Position numbers and translations under genes: made by a program
Origin: Pseudomonas syringae
GTDB lineage: Bacteria > Pseudomonadota > Gammaproteobacteria > Pseudomonadales > Pseudomonadaceae
Reading direction: 5' to 3'
Assembly (NCBI RefSeq): GCF_021605415.1
Contig: NZ_WKEQ01000025.1
Coordinates: forward strand, 1-64,000
DNA: 64,000 nt
Notes under the pieces: model-generated
Seen by the model: the letters and a program-made list of their open reading frames with translations, nothing else
Told to the model about the DNA's origin: nothing
The model's database searches: none
In this document: positions 48,928-56,761 of the stretch, piece by piece
Numbering within the stretch: position 1 is the first letter of the stretch
Layout of the letters: each line of letters starts with the position of its first letter

Positions 48928-50042
48928 TACCCGGTGATTTCGCTGATATTCAGATCGGGAATTGCCTCTGACCAGACGATTTCGGCATGATCCTTCTGGT
49001 AGTTCTTCGTCATGGTTTCGCTGGCGTGGCCGGCGATCTTCTGACCGTCCTTTCCGGCTTTCTGGTACAGGTGCAGCGACAGCGCTCGCACTTCATGGAA
49101 GCCCGGCATTTCCTCTTCCTTCCATCCCTTGTAACAACCCGCCGCTTCCCGGGCCTCTTTGAAGGCTCGCGTCAAATATCGCTCTTCGATCTGCGTCCAG
49201 TGGTCCTTCGTCTGCGCCTGCTTCTGCTTTTTGCGATCGGGCCGGCGGTGGATGAGGTACGGTGAGACGATGTCATCCCGGCAACGGCTGATCACCGCTT
49301 GGAGTTCTTCGGTCACTTTGAACCGGATCCACGCCGCGTCGCTGGCCTTGGCCGTCTTCTGCTGAACCACATACAAAAACCCTTCCCGGACACCATCGAA
49401 CCGCATATTCAAGATGTCCGTCCGACGCTGCGCGGTGATCAGTGCCAGGTCGATTGCGTTCTGCAGCCAGAACGGTGACTTCTCCCGGATGGCCTTCAGG
49501 CCTTCGACGGTGTGTCGCTTGCGCTGCTTCTTTTCAATTCGATTGATGGTGCTGGCGGCCGGGTTGTCCGGGCACAGGCCTTTGGCCGCTGCGTGGTTGA
49601 AGATGTCGATCAGCAGCGCGCGGCACTGGTTGGCAGTGCGTGGGGTGAGGGCGTCCAGCATCTCCGCGATCATGCGGATCGTGATCTGGTCGACCGCTTT
49701 GCCTTCGAACTGTTTCCGGAAGCGGCGGAAGTGCACGGCGTACAGGCCCAAGGTCCCTTTTGCCAGTTCCCGCGGCGGCAGCACGTCACGCTCGTATGCA
49801 TCCAAGAAGCCCGCGAACGATTCCGATGTGCTGCCCATCACGGCGCCGACCAGGTCAGCGCCGCGCATGAACTCCAGATTCAACTGCTTCGCGGCATCGA
49901 TCGCCTTGATCCGGTCAGACCCGAACTGGAACCACTTACCGTCGGTGGGCCGGCGGTAGCGATAGGTTGAGCGCCGCGAATCGAAATACAGGTTCTGCGG
50001 TAGGCTCTTGTTCGCCTTGTTGCGCGGCCGTGGGACCATCAT
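48927..50042 (-). CDS. int: Tyrosine-type integrase of prophage 2
   Basis: The protein has 371 aa. The catalytic residues are Arg in TAQRRTDIL, HEVR near 316-319, GH near 338-339 and Tyr in KNYQ near 348. The N-terminal domain resembles that of prophage 1 in general plan (NLYFDSRRSTYRYRRPTDG) but the proteins are distinct, which agrees with the different tRNA target. The start ATGATG overlaps the stop of the excisionase-like gene. Confidence 0.93.
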   Translation of the reverse strand: MMVPRPRNKANKSLPQNLYFDSRRSTYRYRRPTDGKWFQFGSDRIKAIDAAKQLNLEFMRGADLVGAVMGSTSESFAGFLDAYERDVLPPRELAKGTLGLYAVHFRRFRKQFEGKAVDQITIRMIAEMLDALTPRTANQCRALLIDIFNHAAAKGLCPDNPAASTINRIEKKQRKRHTVEGLKAIREKSPFWLQNAIDLALITAQRRTDILNMRFDGVREGFLYVVQQKTAKASDAAWIRFKVTEELQAVISRCRDDIVSPYLIHRRPDRKKQKQAQTKDHWTQIEERYLTRAFKEAREAAGCYKGWKEEEMPGFHEVRALSLHLYQKAGKDGQKIAGHASETMTKNYQKDHAEIVWSEAIPDLNISEITG

Positions 50043-50251
50043 GCAGCTCCTTTCAATACCATCGCGACCAGGTCATTGCCGTCCGACCGGCTGAACGCTG
50101 TCCAGTCAACGTACCAGAGTTTGCCGATTTGCTCGCCGGGCACCTTGCCGTTGCGGATGTAGTTGCGGATCGCCTGGGGGCAGGGTGGCGTGCCGTTTTC
50201 ACCCCAGCGCCGGCGCTGGAATTCACTGATCTTGATCAGCTCTTTTTTCAT
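50039..50251 (-). CDS. Excisionase-like protein
   Basis: The protein has 70 aa. The section FQRRRWGENGTPPCPQAIRNYIRNGKVPGEQIGKLWYVDWTAF is the winged-helix Xis pattern (helix, then G.K.GKLWYVD). It precedes int with an overlap. It probably directs excision. Confidence 0.8.
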   Translation of the reverse strand: MKKELIKISEFQRRRWGENGTPPCPQAIRNYIRNGKVPGEQIGKLWYVDWTAFSRSDGNDLVAMVLKGAA

Positions 50252-50295
50252 TGGTGTTCTCCATGCCGCGCGTGGCGGCAGAAGGTGGTGATGGT

Positions 50296-50895
50296 TCAGG
50301 GTTTAAATTCTTCGGCAGGGCACAGCTTTCGCGCGTAATCGAGCAGATCAGTGGACCAGTCGAGGCCGACGCCGTCGTCGAAGGCGAAAAGCATTCCCGC
50401 GAGAGCTTTACGCAGGTTTCCTTTTTCTTCGGTCAGCTTGATCACCTCTTCGTGAAGTTGCTCAGCGTGATCTGTCCATTCCTCAGCCATGATTTCGAAA
50501 TGCTCGGCCGGTTCCCACGGGGAAGGGATAACGTTCGTCACCCAGTCATTCCAAAGCTCAACGCTTTCACCGCGCGCGATACGCTCCTGCTTCATACGCT
50601 CACCGAGATCGCGCAACTCCTGGGCGCGCCGCTCGGCGTCTTCTTTGTTTAGGCACGGATACTCTTCGCCAGGGCCAACGCTGTGGATCGCCCAGAGCTT
50701 TACGGTTGGTTCGGCCAAAGCTTGGCGAAACACGGAGACTTCATTGCAAAGCGAAGGCCCGCCCTGTGCGACATCTGGGTGGCTCTCCATCAAGGTCAAC
50801 GCTCGCTCGACAATGTTTCGGTCGAGCGTGATGACCTCGGCGGCCGGGGGCGCTGGCTCCATCATGGCTTCGATGACTCGTTCAATTTCGGACAT
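50296..50895 (-). CDS. Hypothetical phage protein (199 aa)
   Basis: The start is MSEIERVIEAMMEPAPP. It contains AIHSVGPGEEYPCLNKEDAERRAQELRDLGERMKQERIARGESVELWNDWVTNVIPSPWEPAEHFEIMAEEW, a pattern found in Pseudomonas prophages, with a helical end. The function is unknown. It is in the position of the 144-aa protein of prophage 1 but is unrelated. Confidence 0.65.
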   Translation of the reverse strand: MSEIERVIEAMMEPAPPAAEVITLDRNIVERALTLMESHPDVAQGGPSLCNEVSVFRQALAEPTVKLWAIHSVGPGEEYPCLNKEDAERRAQELRDLGERMKQERIARGESVELWNDWVTNVIPSPWEPAEHFEIMAEEWTDHAEQLHEEVIKLTEEKGNLRKALAGMLFAFDDGVGLDWSTDLLDYARKLCPAEEFKP

Positions 50896-50943
50896 ACAAG
50901 TACCTCGCCCGCCGTACACCGGCAGGCTGTTGAGTGGTTGGGG

Positions 50944-51261
50944 TTATTGCTGGATCAGCTCGGCGGGGACTTTCACCGCGGCGCCGCGCTTGGCGAAGAT
51001 CACAGCGCGGAACACTGCGATGGTTCGGGTTTCGCCGGGCTGGCGGTTGAACGGGTCGTTTGTCATGTCGGCCAGCCATGGTTGCCGGTGGCCAACATTG
51101 ACCCAGACGCCGTACTTCGTGATCAGTTGCTCGACGTCAGGCAGGGCGAAGAGATCCAGCTGGCCCGCTACGGCCTGCTGACCACCCTCGATCGCGTTGA
51201 TTGCCCAGTCCAGCGCCGGGCCGGTCAGTTCCTCGGTGCGGACGCTGACCATGCGGTTCAT
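50944..51261 (-). CDS. NinX-like (DUF2591) phage protein
   Basis: The protein has 105 aa. VSVRTEELTGPALDWAINAI and the ending RTIAVFRAVIFAKRG fit the DUF2591/NinX pattern. Its role in phage is unknown. The start overlaps the stop of the methyltransferase upstream. Confidence 0.8.
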   Translation of the reverse strand: MNRMVSVRTEELTGPALDWAINAIEGGQQAVAGQLDLFALPDVEQLITKYGVWVNVGHRQPWLADMTNDPFNRQPGETRTIAVFRAVIFAKRGAAVKVPAELIQQ

Positions 51262-51740
51262 GGTGCCGGCCGCTTCATGAACGTGATCCAGTGCGTTTTT
51301 TCGCGCTTGCCTGACTTGTGGCCAAACAGCGGTTTTTCATCGGTAAGCGCAAGCAGCTCACTGACCGTCACCTGGGTCTCGTTCCACTTGAAGATCAAAA
51401 TGCCTTCGGGTTCCAGCACCCGGAAACACTCGGCGAAACCCTGTCGAATGTCCTCGCGCCAGTCGGCGGTCAGCATGCCGTACTTGGCCCGCATCCAGCT
51501 GTCGACCCCGGCGCGGGTCAGGTGCGGCGGATCGAATACCACCAGGCGGAAGGTTGAGGCCTCGAAGGGCAATTTCCGGAAATCCATCAGCACATCCGGC
51601 TCAACTTTCAACACCCGACCATCGCAAAGCAGGTGCTGCTCGTCACGGATGTCGCCGAAAAGCGCGCGCTGGTCCTGCTTGTCGAACCACATCATTCGGC
51701 TGGCGCTGCACGGGTCGAGGACCTTCGCTGCTGCACTCAT
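51258..51740 (-). CDS. Phage SAM-dependent methyltransferase
   Basis: The protein has 160 aa. It contains VLDPCSASRMMWFD, VVFDPPHLTRAG (a DPPH variant of the N6-methyltransferase motif) and FAECFRVLEPEGILIFKWNETQV. It fits a class I methyltransferase of the DNA-modifying type. Its start overlaps the conserved mini-ORF, as the Dam-like gene does in prophage 1. Confidence 0.82.
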   Translation of the reverse strand: MSAAAKVLDPCSASRMMWFDKQDQRALFGDIRDEQHLLCDGRVLKVEPDVLMDFRKLPFEASTFRLVVFDPPHLTRAGVDSWMRAKYGMLTADWREDIRQGFAECFRVLEPEGILIFKWNETQVTVSELLALTDEKPLFGHKSGKREKTHWITFMKRPAP

Positions 51741-51793
51741 CACCGCAGCCTCTTGTAGCAGTACACGTAGGCGAACCAGGCGAGGGCGATCAT
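51740..51793 (-). CDS. 17-aa hydrophobic mini-ORF (second copy)
   Basis: The ORF encodes MIALAWFAYVYCYKRLR. ATGA overlaps the upstream stop and TGATG overlaps the methyltransferase. See the prophage 1 copy at 2595. Confidence 0.5.
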   Translation of the reverse strand: MIALAWFAYVYCYKRLR

Positions 51794-52392
51794 GGCGTCA
51801 CCTCGCATGCTGCCGCTCTCGCGGCGTTGACTTCGTCGATGAGCGATTGCGGGAGCCGAGCTGCGAATTCGCCTTCGGACCACGACAGCGGCTGAGACTG
51901 GCGGATCATCTCGTTCAGCAGTTCGAACGCCGCAAGCAGCTGACTATCGTTGATCTCGCCGTCCTCCGGCAGGTCGTCGCAGAAATGGTCTTCCGGGTCG
52001 ATTTCGCGGGGATAGTTCGGCTCACAGATGCAGAGCTGCACGTCAGCCGGTTCGATATCGCTGTCGATCAGGTAGTCGCGCAGGCTGTCTTCATCGAAGA
52101 AGTAGCGGTCTCCATCGAAGATAACCAGAGGCTCGCCGGCCCAGTCCTTGACTGGCATCGCCGCGAATTTTGCTTGGCGCCGGACGTGTCGGCACTCATC
52201 GCAGGAGCTGTTGACCTCATAGATGGGGTGATCAGGGTTTACCTCGCAACGGCGGTGAGTTGCGCCGCAGTATCGGGCAAGGTTCTCATCGTCGCCGAAA
52301 AACCGACCCCCTACGGAAACCCAGCCGGTTACCGTTTGGAGGCTGGCCGCTTCCGGGGCGTCGTACATGATGATTGGCTTTTGTGCAGGCAT
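51790..52392 (-). CDS. Hypothetical phage protein with Cys pairs (200 aa)
   Basis: The protein has MPAQKPIIMYDAPEAASLQTVTGWVSVGGRFFGDDENLARYCGATHRRCEVNPDHP, then NSSCDECRHVR and LCICEPN. The first half could bind zinc (CGATH, C, CDEC). The tail is helical (LLAAFELLNEMIRQSQ). Its stop overlaps the mini-ORF start. The function is unknown. Confidence 0.65.
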   Translation of the reverse strand: MPAQKPIIMYDAPEAASLQTVTGWVSVGGRFFGDDENLARYCGATHRRCEVNPDHPIYEVNSSCDECRHVRRQAKFAAMPVKDWAGEPLVIFDGDRYFFDEDSLRDYLIDSDIEPADVQLCICEPNYPREIDPEDHFCDDLPEDGEINDSQLLAAFELLNEMIRQSQPLSWSEGEFAARLPQSLIDEVNAARAAACEVTP

Positions 52393-52562
52393 GACTTCGT
52401 CCTTGCCGCTATAGCGACTAAAAGATGTACAAGGGAATTGGAACCGTACAACTATTGAAACCAGCCGTCCGTAACCGCTTCGACGTCGTTGCGCTTCGTT
52501 CGAGCGGGTCTATCTTTGGGGGGTGTTGTAAGCCCCTATCAAGGAACAGGCAGGAGGGCGGT

Positions 52563-52859
52563 ATGAGGCTTCGCGGCGACATCTTCTGGGCTTGGGCAGA
52601 TCCCGAGATCCACAACCGAACACATGATGAAACTCTCAGTAATGGGACTCACATCGACGTGCAGGTCAGGCTATCGCGTGCCGGCGAAACTCAAATGTTC
52701 ATCGGTGTTTATGCTGCCGATGGCATGGCGTTGCATGAAGAAACCGTTAACCCAAGGCCGGGTGAATCAATGACCAGAGCTATGGCGTGGGGCGTAGGTC
52801 GAGCTCGTCAGTTGGCTACTTCCGGAAGTGCGAGTCGTAAGTCGGTGTCCTCGAAATAG
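52563..52859 (+). CDS. 98-aa conserved prophage protein (second copy)
   Basis: The protein matches the 3319 gene of prophage 1 almost residue for residue. The same upstream region and Shine-Dalgarno are present. Only a handful of residues differ (for example RAGE for RTGE and NPRPGES for DPTPGES). It suggests recent exchange or a shared ancestor for both arms. Confidence 0.75.
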   Translation: MRLRGDIFWAWADPEIHNRTHDETLSNGTHIDVQVRLSRAGETQMFIGVYAADGMALHEETVNPRPGESMTRAMAWGVGRARQLATSGSASRKSVSSK

Positions 52860-52950
52860 CGGCTGACTTTGAAGGGGGAGGGAGTTGCTGCTCTGTGCTT
52901 TACTGGATCAACAGATCCGCATGCTGCATATTTTGAAGGGATGCATCGCT

Positions 52951-53337
52951 GTGATCCGACTTGTCGTTTTGATATCGATGCTTCCTGGCATAGCGGTGGC
53001 TTATGAGCCAAAGCGAGCGGTCAACAATCTTGCCCACGATTATGCTGAGTGCGCAGCCTTTTACACCGTGTCGTCGAAGATACTTCAGGCACAGGAGCCG
53101 AAGCTGGCAGAGCGGATGAATAAGGCAGCAATGGACGCGCTGGAGTATTCCATCACGCTAACTAGTGAGAAGCTGACTGACGCGAGGGTAGAAATGGCGA
53201 TGAAATCCATGATCAAAGATCTGGACAACGACACTTCAAACTTCTCGATAATCTTGAATAAGTACTCAGATCGTTGCGGTGAAGCGATGGCCGACCCTAA
53301 GGCCAGAATGGATTACTGGCTCAAGAAGCAAGACTGA
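52951..53337 (+). CDS. Small periplasmic protein (128 aa)
   Basis: The GTG start was chosen because AAGGG precedes it and it begins a good signal peptide (VIRLVVLISMLPGIAVA). A TTG at 52885 gives an odd N-terminus. The mature part (NNLAHDYAECAAFYTVSSKIL ... SDRCGEAMADPKARMDYWL) is helical with two Cys. It is probably exported. No family is assigned. Confidence 0.6.
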   Translation: MIRLVVLISMLPGIAVAYEPKRAVNNLAHDYAECAAFYTVSSKILQAQEPKLAERMNKAAMDALEYSITLTSEKLTDARVEMAMKSMIKDLDNDTSNFSIILNKYSDRCGEAMADPKARMDYWLKKQD

Positions 53338-53988
53338 TCATCCTGCAATCTCCATCGATACCAGATCATGGGCATTCACAACCTTCATGCCGAGCTCGCG
53401 GGCAATGTGCACTTCGAGCCGGGCGCCTTTCGACTTCTCCCAGCCGGGCAGGACGGCGACTTGGCCACATAGCCCGAGGCGGGTGAGGTCGTAAGCCATG
53501 TAGTCAGCCCAGTCGGCATCGTCGACAACGCCATGCTCGGCAGGGTTTTCGACGACGTAGCCCCGGGCGCGCAGCTCGGCGGCCATCTTGTTGAAGGCGG
53601 GGAAGTTGAAGTCTTCGAACCCGGTCATCGGCCCGGCCAGGTACAGGCGGTTGGCGCGGTCGGCCTGAAGAGTGACGCCTGAAACTGCTGGCGCCGGTGA
53701 CAGGTCGTGCCAGGTGTAAACCTCAAACTCTGCTGGCCGCAGCCCAAGGTGTTTGCCGTTTGGCAGCACCGCCGCGACTGCGCCGTGACTGTTCGTCCAT
53801 ACAGAGAAGATCTGGCCTTCACGACAGATCGGTGCGTCACCCTGCAAGAGTGCGGATGCAACTCCGGGCATCGGATCAGCCGTGACGGTCGTGAACATCT
53901 TGACCGTGCGCGGAACACGATCGCCAAACGGGTAGCTTTCACTGCGCTTGTGCAGAGCTGGGCAGTCGATGATGTTTTCTGTGGGCAT
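53338..53988 (-). CDS. DUF4406 protein with a different N-terminus
   Basis: The protein has 216 aa. The C-terminal about 105 residues are nearly identical to the 4324 protein (LYLAGPMTGFEDFNFPAFNK, LPGWEKSKGA). The N-terminal 110 residues (REGQIFSVWTNSHGAVAAVLPNGKHLGLRPAEFEV) are unrelated. It probably shares the nucleotide-processing fold; the N-terminal domain is unknown. Confidence 0.75.
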   Translation of the reverse strand: MPTENIIDCPALHKRSESYPFGDRVPRTVKMFTTVTADPMPGVASALLQGDAPICREGQIFSVWTNSHGAVAAVLPNGKHLGLRPAEFEVYTWHDLSPAPAVSGVTLQADRANRLYLAGPMTGFEDFNFPAFNKMAAELRARGYVVENPAEHGVVDDADWADYMAYDLTRLGLCGQVAVLPGWEKSKGARLEVHIARELGMKVVNAHDLVSMEIAG

Positions 53989-54072
53989 GGGGCGTCCTAT
54001 GCCGGGGCATGCCCGGGCGGTGGAGGTTGGGGGGATCAGCTACAGTTGATCCACCAACAACGGAGGTGGGAT

Positions 54073-54306
54073 ATGGAATGTTTTATCTGTTCAACCGAAG
54101 CGGGCGAGGTGCCGCCGGCTGGTGACTACAAGCAGATTGCTTGCCCAGAGTGTGGCGAATACAGGATCTCAGGCACGGCGATTTCGCTATTCAAAGAGCA
54201 CAACTGGAAATTCAACATTGAAGAGACGAGGCGCTGGCTGGCCTCACAACAAGGCGGCGGCACCGTCCCATTAATCAGCTCGGAGAGGGCAGCATCGCTG
54301 ATTTAA
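54073..54306 (+). CDS. Small zinc-ribbon protein
   Basis: The protein has 77 aa. CFIC and CPEC form a zinc ribbon followed by GEYRIS. It resembles the protein at 26623 in plan. GGAGGTGG precedes the ATG. The function is unknown. Confidence 0.7.
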   Translation: MECFICSTEAGEVPPAGDYKQIACPECGEYRISGTAISLFKEHNWKFNIEETRRWLASQQGGGTVPLISSERAASLI

Positions 54307-55224
54307 GCCGCAGCTTTGAGCGCCTCGATAATTCGCTGGCCCGCGAGTGGCGGTACGGCGTTGCCGGTCATGTGCATGGTCAGCTTGTGGTTGTCAGGGC
54401 GCAGCGTGTCTTTCGGGAACGACTGCGCCGCCATGGCCTCGTCAGCGCTGATCATGCGCATCATGTTGCCGTCTACCACCGCCCAGCGATCCAGCGTTGT
54501 AATGGTGCCGATCGGGCGGTCAAGGCTGCGTCCGGTCAGCCCTGAGCCTGAACCGTAGTAGGGCATCACGAACCGGTCACCGAAGCGCTCTCGACCATTC
54601 TTCACGCGGGTCAGTGTCGACGCGGCGCGGCCTGGCTTGTTGACCGGTGACCACTTGCCGGCGTCGAAGTCGATAATCTCGCGGGCGGGCACATGCTGGT
54701 AGCGGGGCAACTGCAAGTGCAGCGGGGCCTTGCTGCGCGAGCAGACCATGAACAAGCGTACGCGGTGCTGTGGGACGCCGAGATCGGCGCAGTCCACGAT
54801 GTGCGGTGCCAGTGAGTAGCCCAGCCGCTGCATCGCGTCAGCCCACGCTGGGTAGAGAATCCAGTCCATGAACTCCGGTACGTTCTCGATCACCGCGAAC
54901 TCCGGACGATTGACCTGCGTTCTGCACCGGCGCCCAGGCTGTCGAGCGCGAGTTGTCGTGCTGAGGGTTTCCGGCAGCTTTGCCGCGAGCCTTTGTGTGC
55001 CCTTGGCAGCATGGCGAGGCAAGCATCACATCGTGCTTCGGCACATCCGCCCAATTCGCCTGGTGCAGATCCTGACATGCGTGGATCGTGTCCGGGTTAT
55101 TTCGGGTGTGCCACTCGACTGCCTCGGGCCAGTGGTTTGCGGCCCAAAGAACTTTCAGACCGGCGTTGCGGCCGCCCTTTGTCCATCCGCCAAACCCGGC
55201 GAACAAGTCGATTGCTGATTGCAT
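54303..55224 (-). pseudogene. Frameshifted DNA cytosine-5 methyltransferase
   Basis: The gene is a close homologue of 5327-6250. The first part is in frame to APVQNA (near residue 102), then the frame shifts. The second part continues from VNRPEFAVIENV to the end in another frame. Compared with prophage 1 the sequence TTGACCTCCGCGTTC is TTGACCTGCGTTC here, so two bases are missing near 54918. All catalytic motifs exist but cannot be joined. A recoding event is unlikely. Confidence 0.88.
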
Positions 55225-55278
55225 AGGGGATCCTCGCCGGCTGGCGTGATTCGTTGAAGTGGGGTATTGGTGTTCGGC

Positions 55279-55293
55279 CCGGCGTGGGGCCGG
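55279..55293 (+). promoter_or_regulatory. Leader hairpin CCGGC-N5-GCCGG
   Basis: CCGGC-GTGGG-GCCGG lies just before the Shine-Dalgarno of the gene at 55309. GAAGTGGGGTATT lies upstream as in the 6305 cassette. Confidence 0.6.
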
Positions 55294-55308
55294 AGGTAGG
55301 AGAAGCAG

Positions 55309-55566
55309 ATGGCTACTGATTTTACGAAGGGCCGCTACAACGTCTATTCGGGTAGAGGGCCGACAGCGCCCTTGATTGGTCGCATCGATGAAGATGAGTT
55401 TGTGCGAAGCAGCACCGGCGAGCTCCTGTATCGAATCGATGGTGACGAGGTATATACCGCGGGTTCTGCCGCGAAATACATTGGTGATATCACTGAAACG
55501 GATGGCGGTCGGGGCATGCTCGTTGATTCAAATCATAATGTCGTGCTGACGATCGTTCCTGAATAA
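55309..55566 (+). CDS. Small cargo protein (85 aa)
   Basis: The protein contains KGRYNVYSGRGPTAPLIGRIDEDEFVRSSTGELLYRIDGDEVYTAG, repeating RIDxDE. It may fold as a beta-repeat similar to 4-fold antiparallel small domains. It is a rightward single gene with the conserved leader hairpin. The function is unknown. Confidence 0.65.
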   Translation: MATDFTKGRYNVYSGRGPTAPLIGRIDEDEFVRSSTGELLYRIDGDEVYTAGSAAKYIGDITETDGGRGMLVDSNHNVVLTIVPE

Positions 55567-55589
55567 TCAGCGCAGCGGGTGAGGGGCGG

Positions 55590-55991
55590 TCAGGCGCGTC
55601 GGACTTTGAAGTGGAGCATTGCCTTGATGCTGTGGCAGTAATCCTGAAGTCGCTCATAGGCCTTATATTTGGCCTGACTGCGAGTGGCTGCCCACACCCT
55701 GACCAGATCTTCGCGAGCTTCCCGGTTCCAATCGAGATCATCCCAGTCATGCTTGAACGGCAGAACAAGCCACTCTTTCAGCGGCAACGTCTCGACCATT
55801 TCGCCGTACTGCATTTCGTGGGTGGGGTGGTAGTTGCTGATCCGTTTCTTCGGATCTTCGTCCAGCACAACGCCGATGTAGTGACCTCGATCTGCGAGGA
55901 TCACGCCGGGCTTCCCGTAAGCGATGACGCGTAGGCCTATTTCGGCGGGCACCTGATAGTGCTGCCGGACGTATGCGCAGTTGTGGCTCAT
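55590..55991 (-). CDS. Hypothetical phage protein (133 aa)
   Basis: The protein begins MSHNCAYVRQHYQVPAEIGLRVIAYGKPGVILADRGHYIGVVLDEDPKKRISNYHPTHEMQYGEM, an alpha/beta plan seen in phage proteins of unknown role, and ends in basic residues. GGAGATAAT precedes the ATG. Confidence 0.7.
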   Translation of the reverse strand: MSHNCAYVRQHYQVPAEIGLRVIAYGKPGVILADRGHYIGVVLDEDPKKRISNYHPTHEMQYGEMVETLPLKEWLVLPFKHDWDDLDWNREAREDLVRVWAATRSQAKYKAYERLQDYCHSIKAMLHFKVRRA

Positions 55992-56066
55992 GGATTATCT
56001 CCAGTCAAGCGCCGCCCTCCGTGACCGGTGGTGGCAATTTGGTTTGGGTTGGGGTATTACGGGTGA

Positions 56067-56081
56067 CCGGCACGAGGCCGG
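56067..56081 (+). promoter_or_regulatory. Leader hairpin CCGGC-N5-GCCGG
   Basis: CCGGC-ACGAG-GCCGG lies two bases before AAAGGAG of the gene at 56096. TTGGGGTATT is upstream. Confidence 0.6.
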
Positions 56082-56095
56082 GTAAAGGAGCATCA

Positions 56096-56242
56096 ATGAA
56101 AAAGTGGCGCGTATATCTCGAAGGAAAAAATCTGGGTACGGTTGTAGCCGATAGCGAGGCGGAGGCAAAAATTGCTGCGGAAGATCAGTTTGACCTGACT
56201 GACGATGAAGGCGACTTGCTCACTGCGGTTGAAGACGACTAA
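56096..56242 (+). CDS. 48-aa cargo protein
   Basis: The protein is MKKWRVYLEGKNLGTVVADS followed by an acidic helical end (EAEAKIAAEDQFDLTDDEGDLLTAVEDD). AAAGGAG precedes the ATG. It is a rightward single gene with the conserved leader hairpin. The function is unknown. Confidence 0.6.
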   Translation: MKKWRVYLEGKNLGTVVADSEAEAKIAAEDQFDLTDDEGDLLTAVEDD

Positions 56243-56251
56243 GCGCGTGAA

Positions 56252-56611
56252 CTATTGATGGTACGGCGCGATGATCTCGTCACCCGGATCCACCGATAGT
56301 TCGGCCATGCTCCTCTCGTAGAATGCTTGCGACACCTTCTCTGGTATCTCATAAGGTGTCGCGACATTCCGAAGCATCCACTCCTGCGTTTTGAAGTCCG
56401 CGCCGATCAGGTTCTTCAGTAGCCGCTGGTGAATGTCCTGCTGGTTGTTGATGCCGTGCGCCGCCATGACTCGCTTGAGGTCGGGCTTGAACACACCCGC
56501 CACCTCAACCGTAAACTTCTCGACGCCCAATGCAGCGTCCTTTGCTGCAGCCTTCTCGCGCTTCTTGCGCTGCTTGATGGCTTCCGCCGTCAGCTCCCTT
56601 TCCTCGGCCAT
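56252..56611 (-). CDS. Hypothetical phage protein (119 aa)
   Basis: The protein begins MAEERELTAEAIKQRKKREKAAAKDAALG and continues VEVAGVFKPDLKRVMAAHGINNQQDIHQRLLKNLIGAD and YEIPEKVSQAFYE. The central part may be a small DNA-binding fold. GAAGAGGT precedes the ATG. Two truncated copies of this gene's start occur elsewhere (7167 and about 57630). The palindrome TGTCGCGACA lies inside. Confidence 0.65.
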   Translation of the reverse strand: MAEERELTAEAIKQRKKREKAAAKDAALGVEKFTVEVAGVFKPDLKRVMAAHGINNQQDIHQRLLKNLIGADFKTQEWMLRNVATPYEIPEKVSQAFYERSMAELSVDPGDEIIAPYHQ

Positions 56612-56761
56612 GGCCTACCTCTTCAATCGCGTAGTTACTGGGTTCAGGCTCGCTGCCAGCGACGTAAGCCTCTGTCAGAAGCCGCTATAATGGCGGATGT
56701 GGGCGTAGTGACTATTTGGATGTTCTGTTAGAATATTTGAAAACTATGCGGGTTTTTGGGA

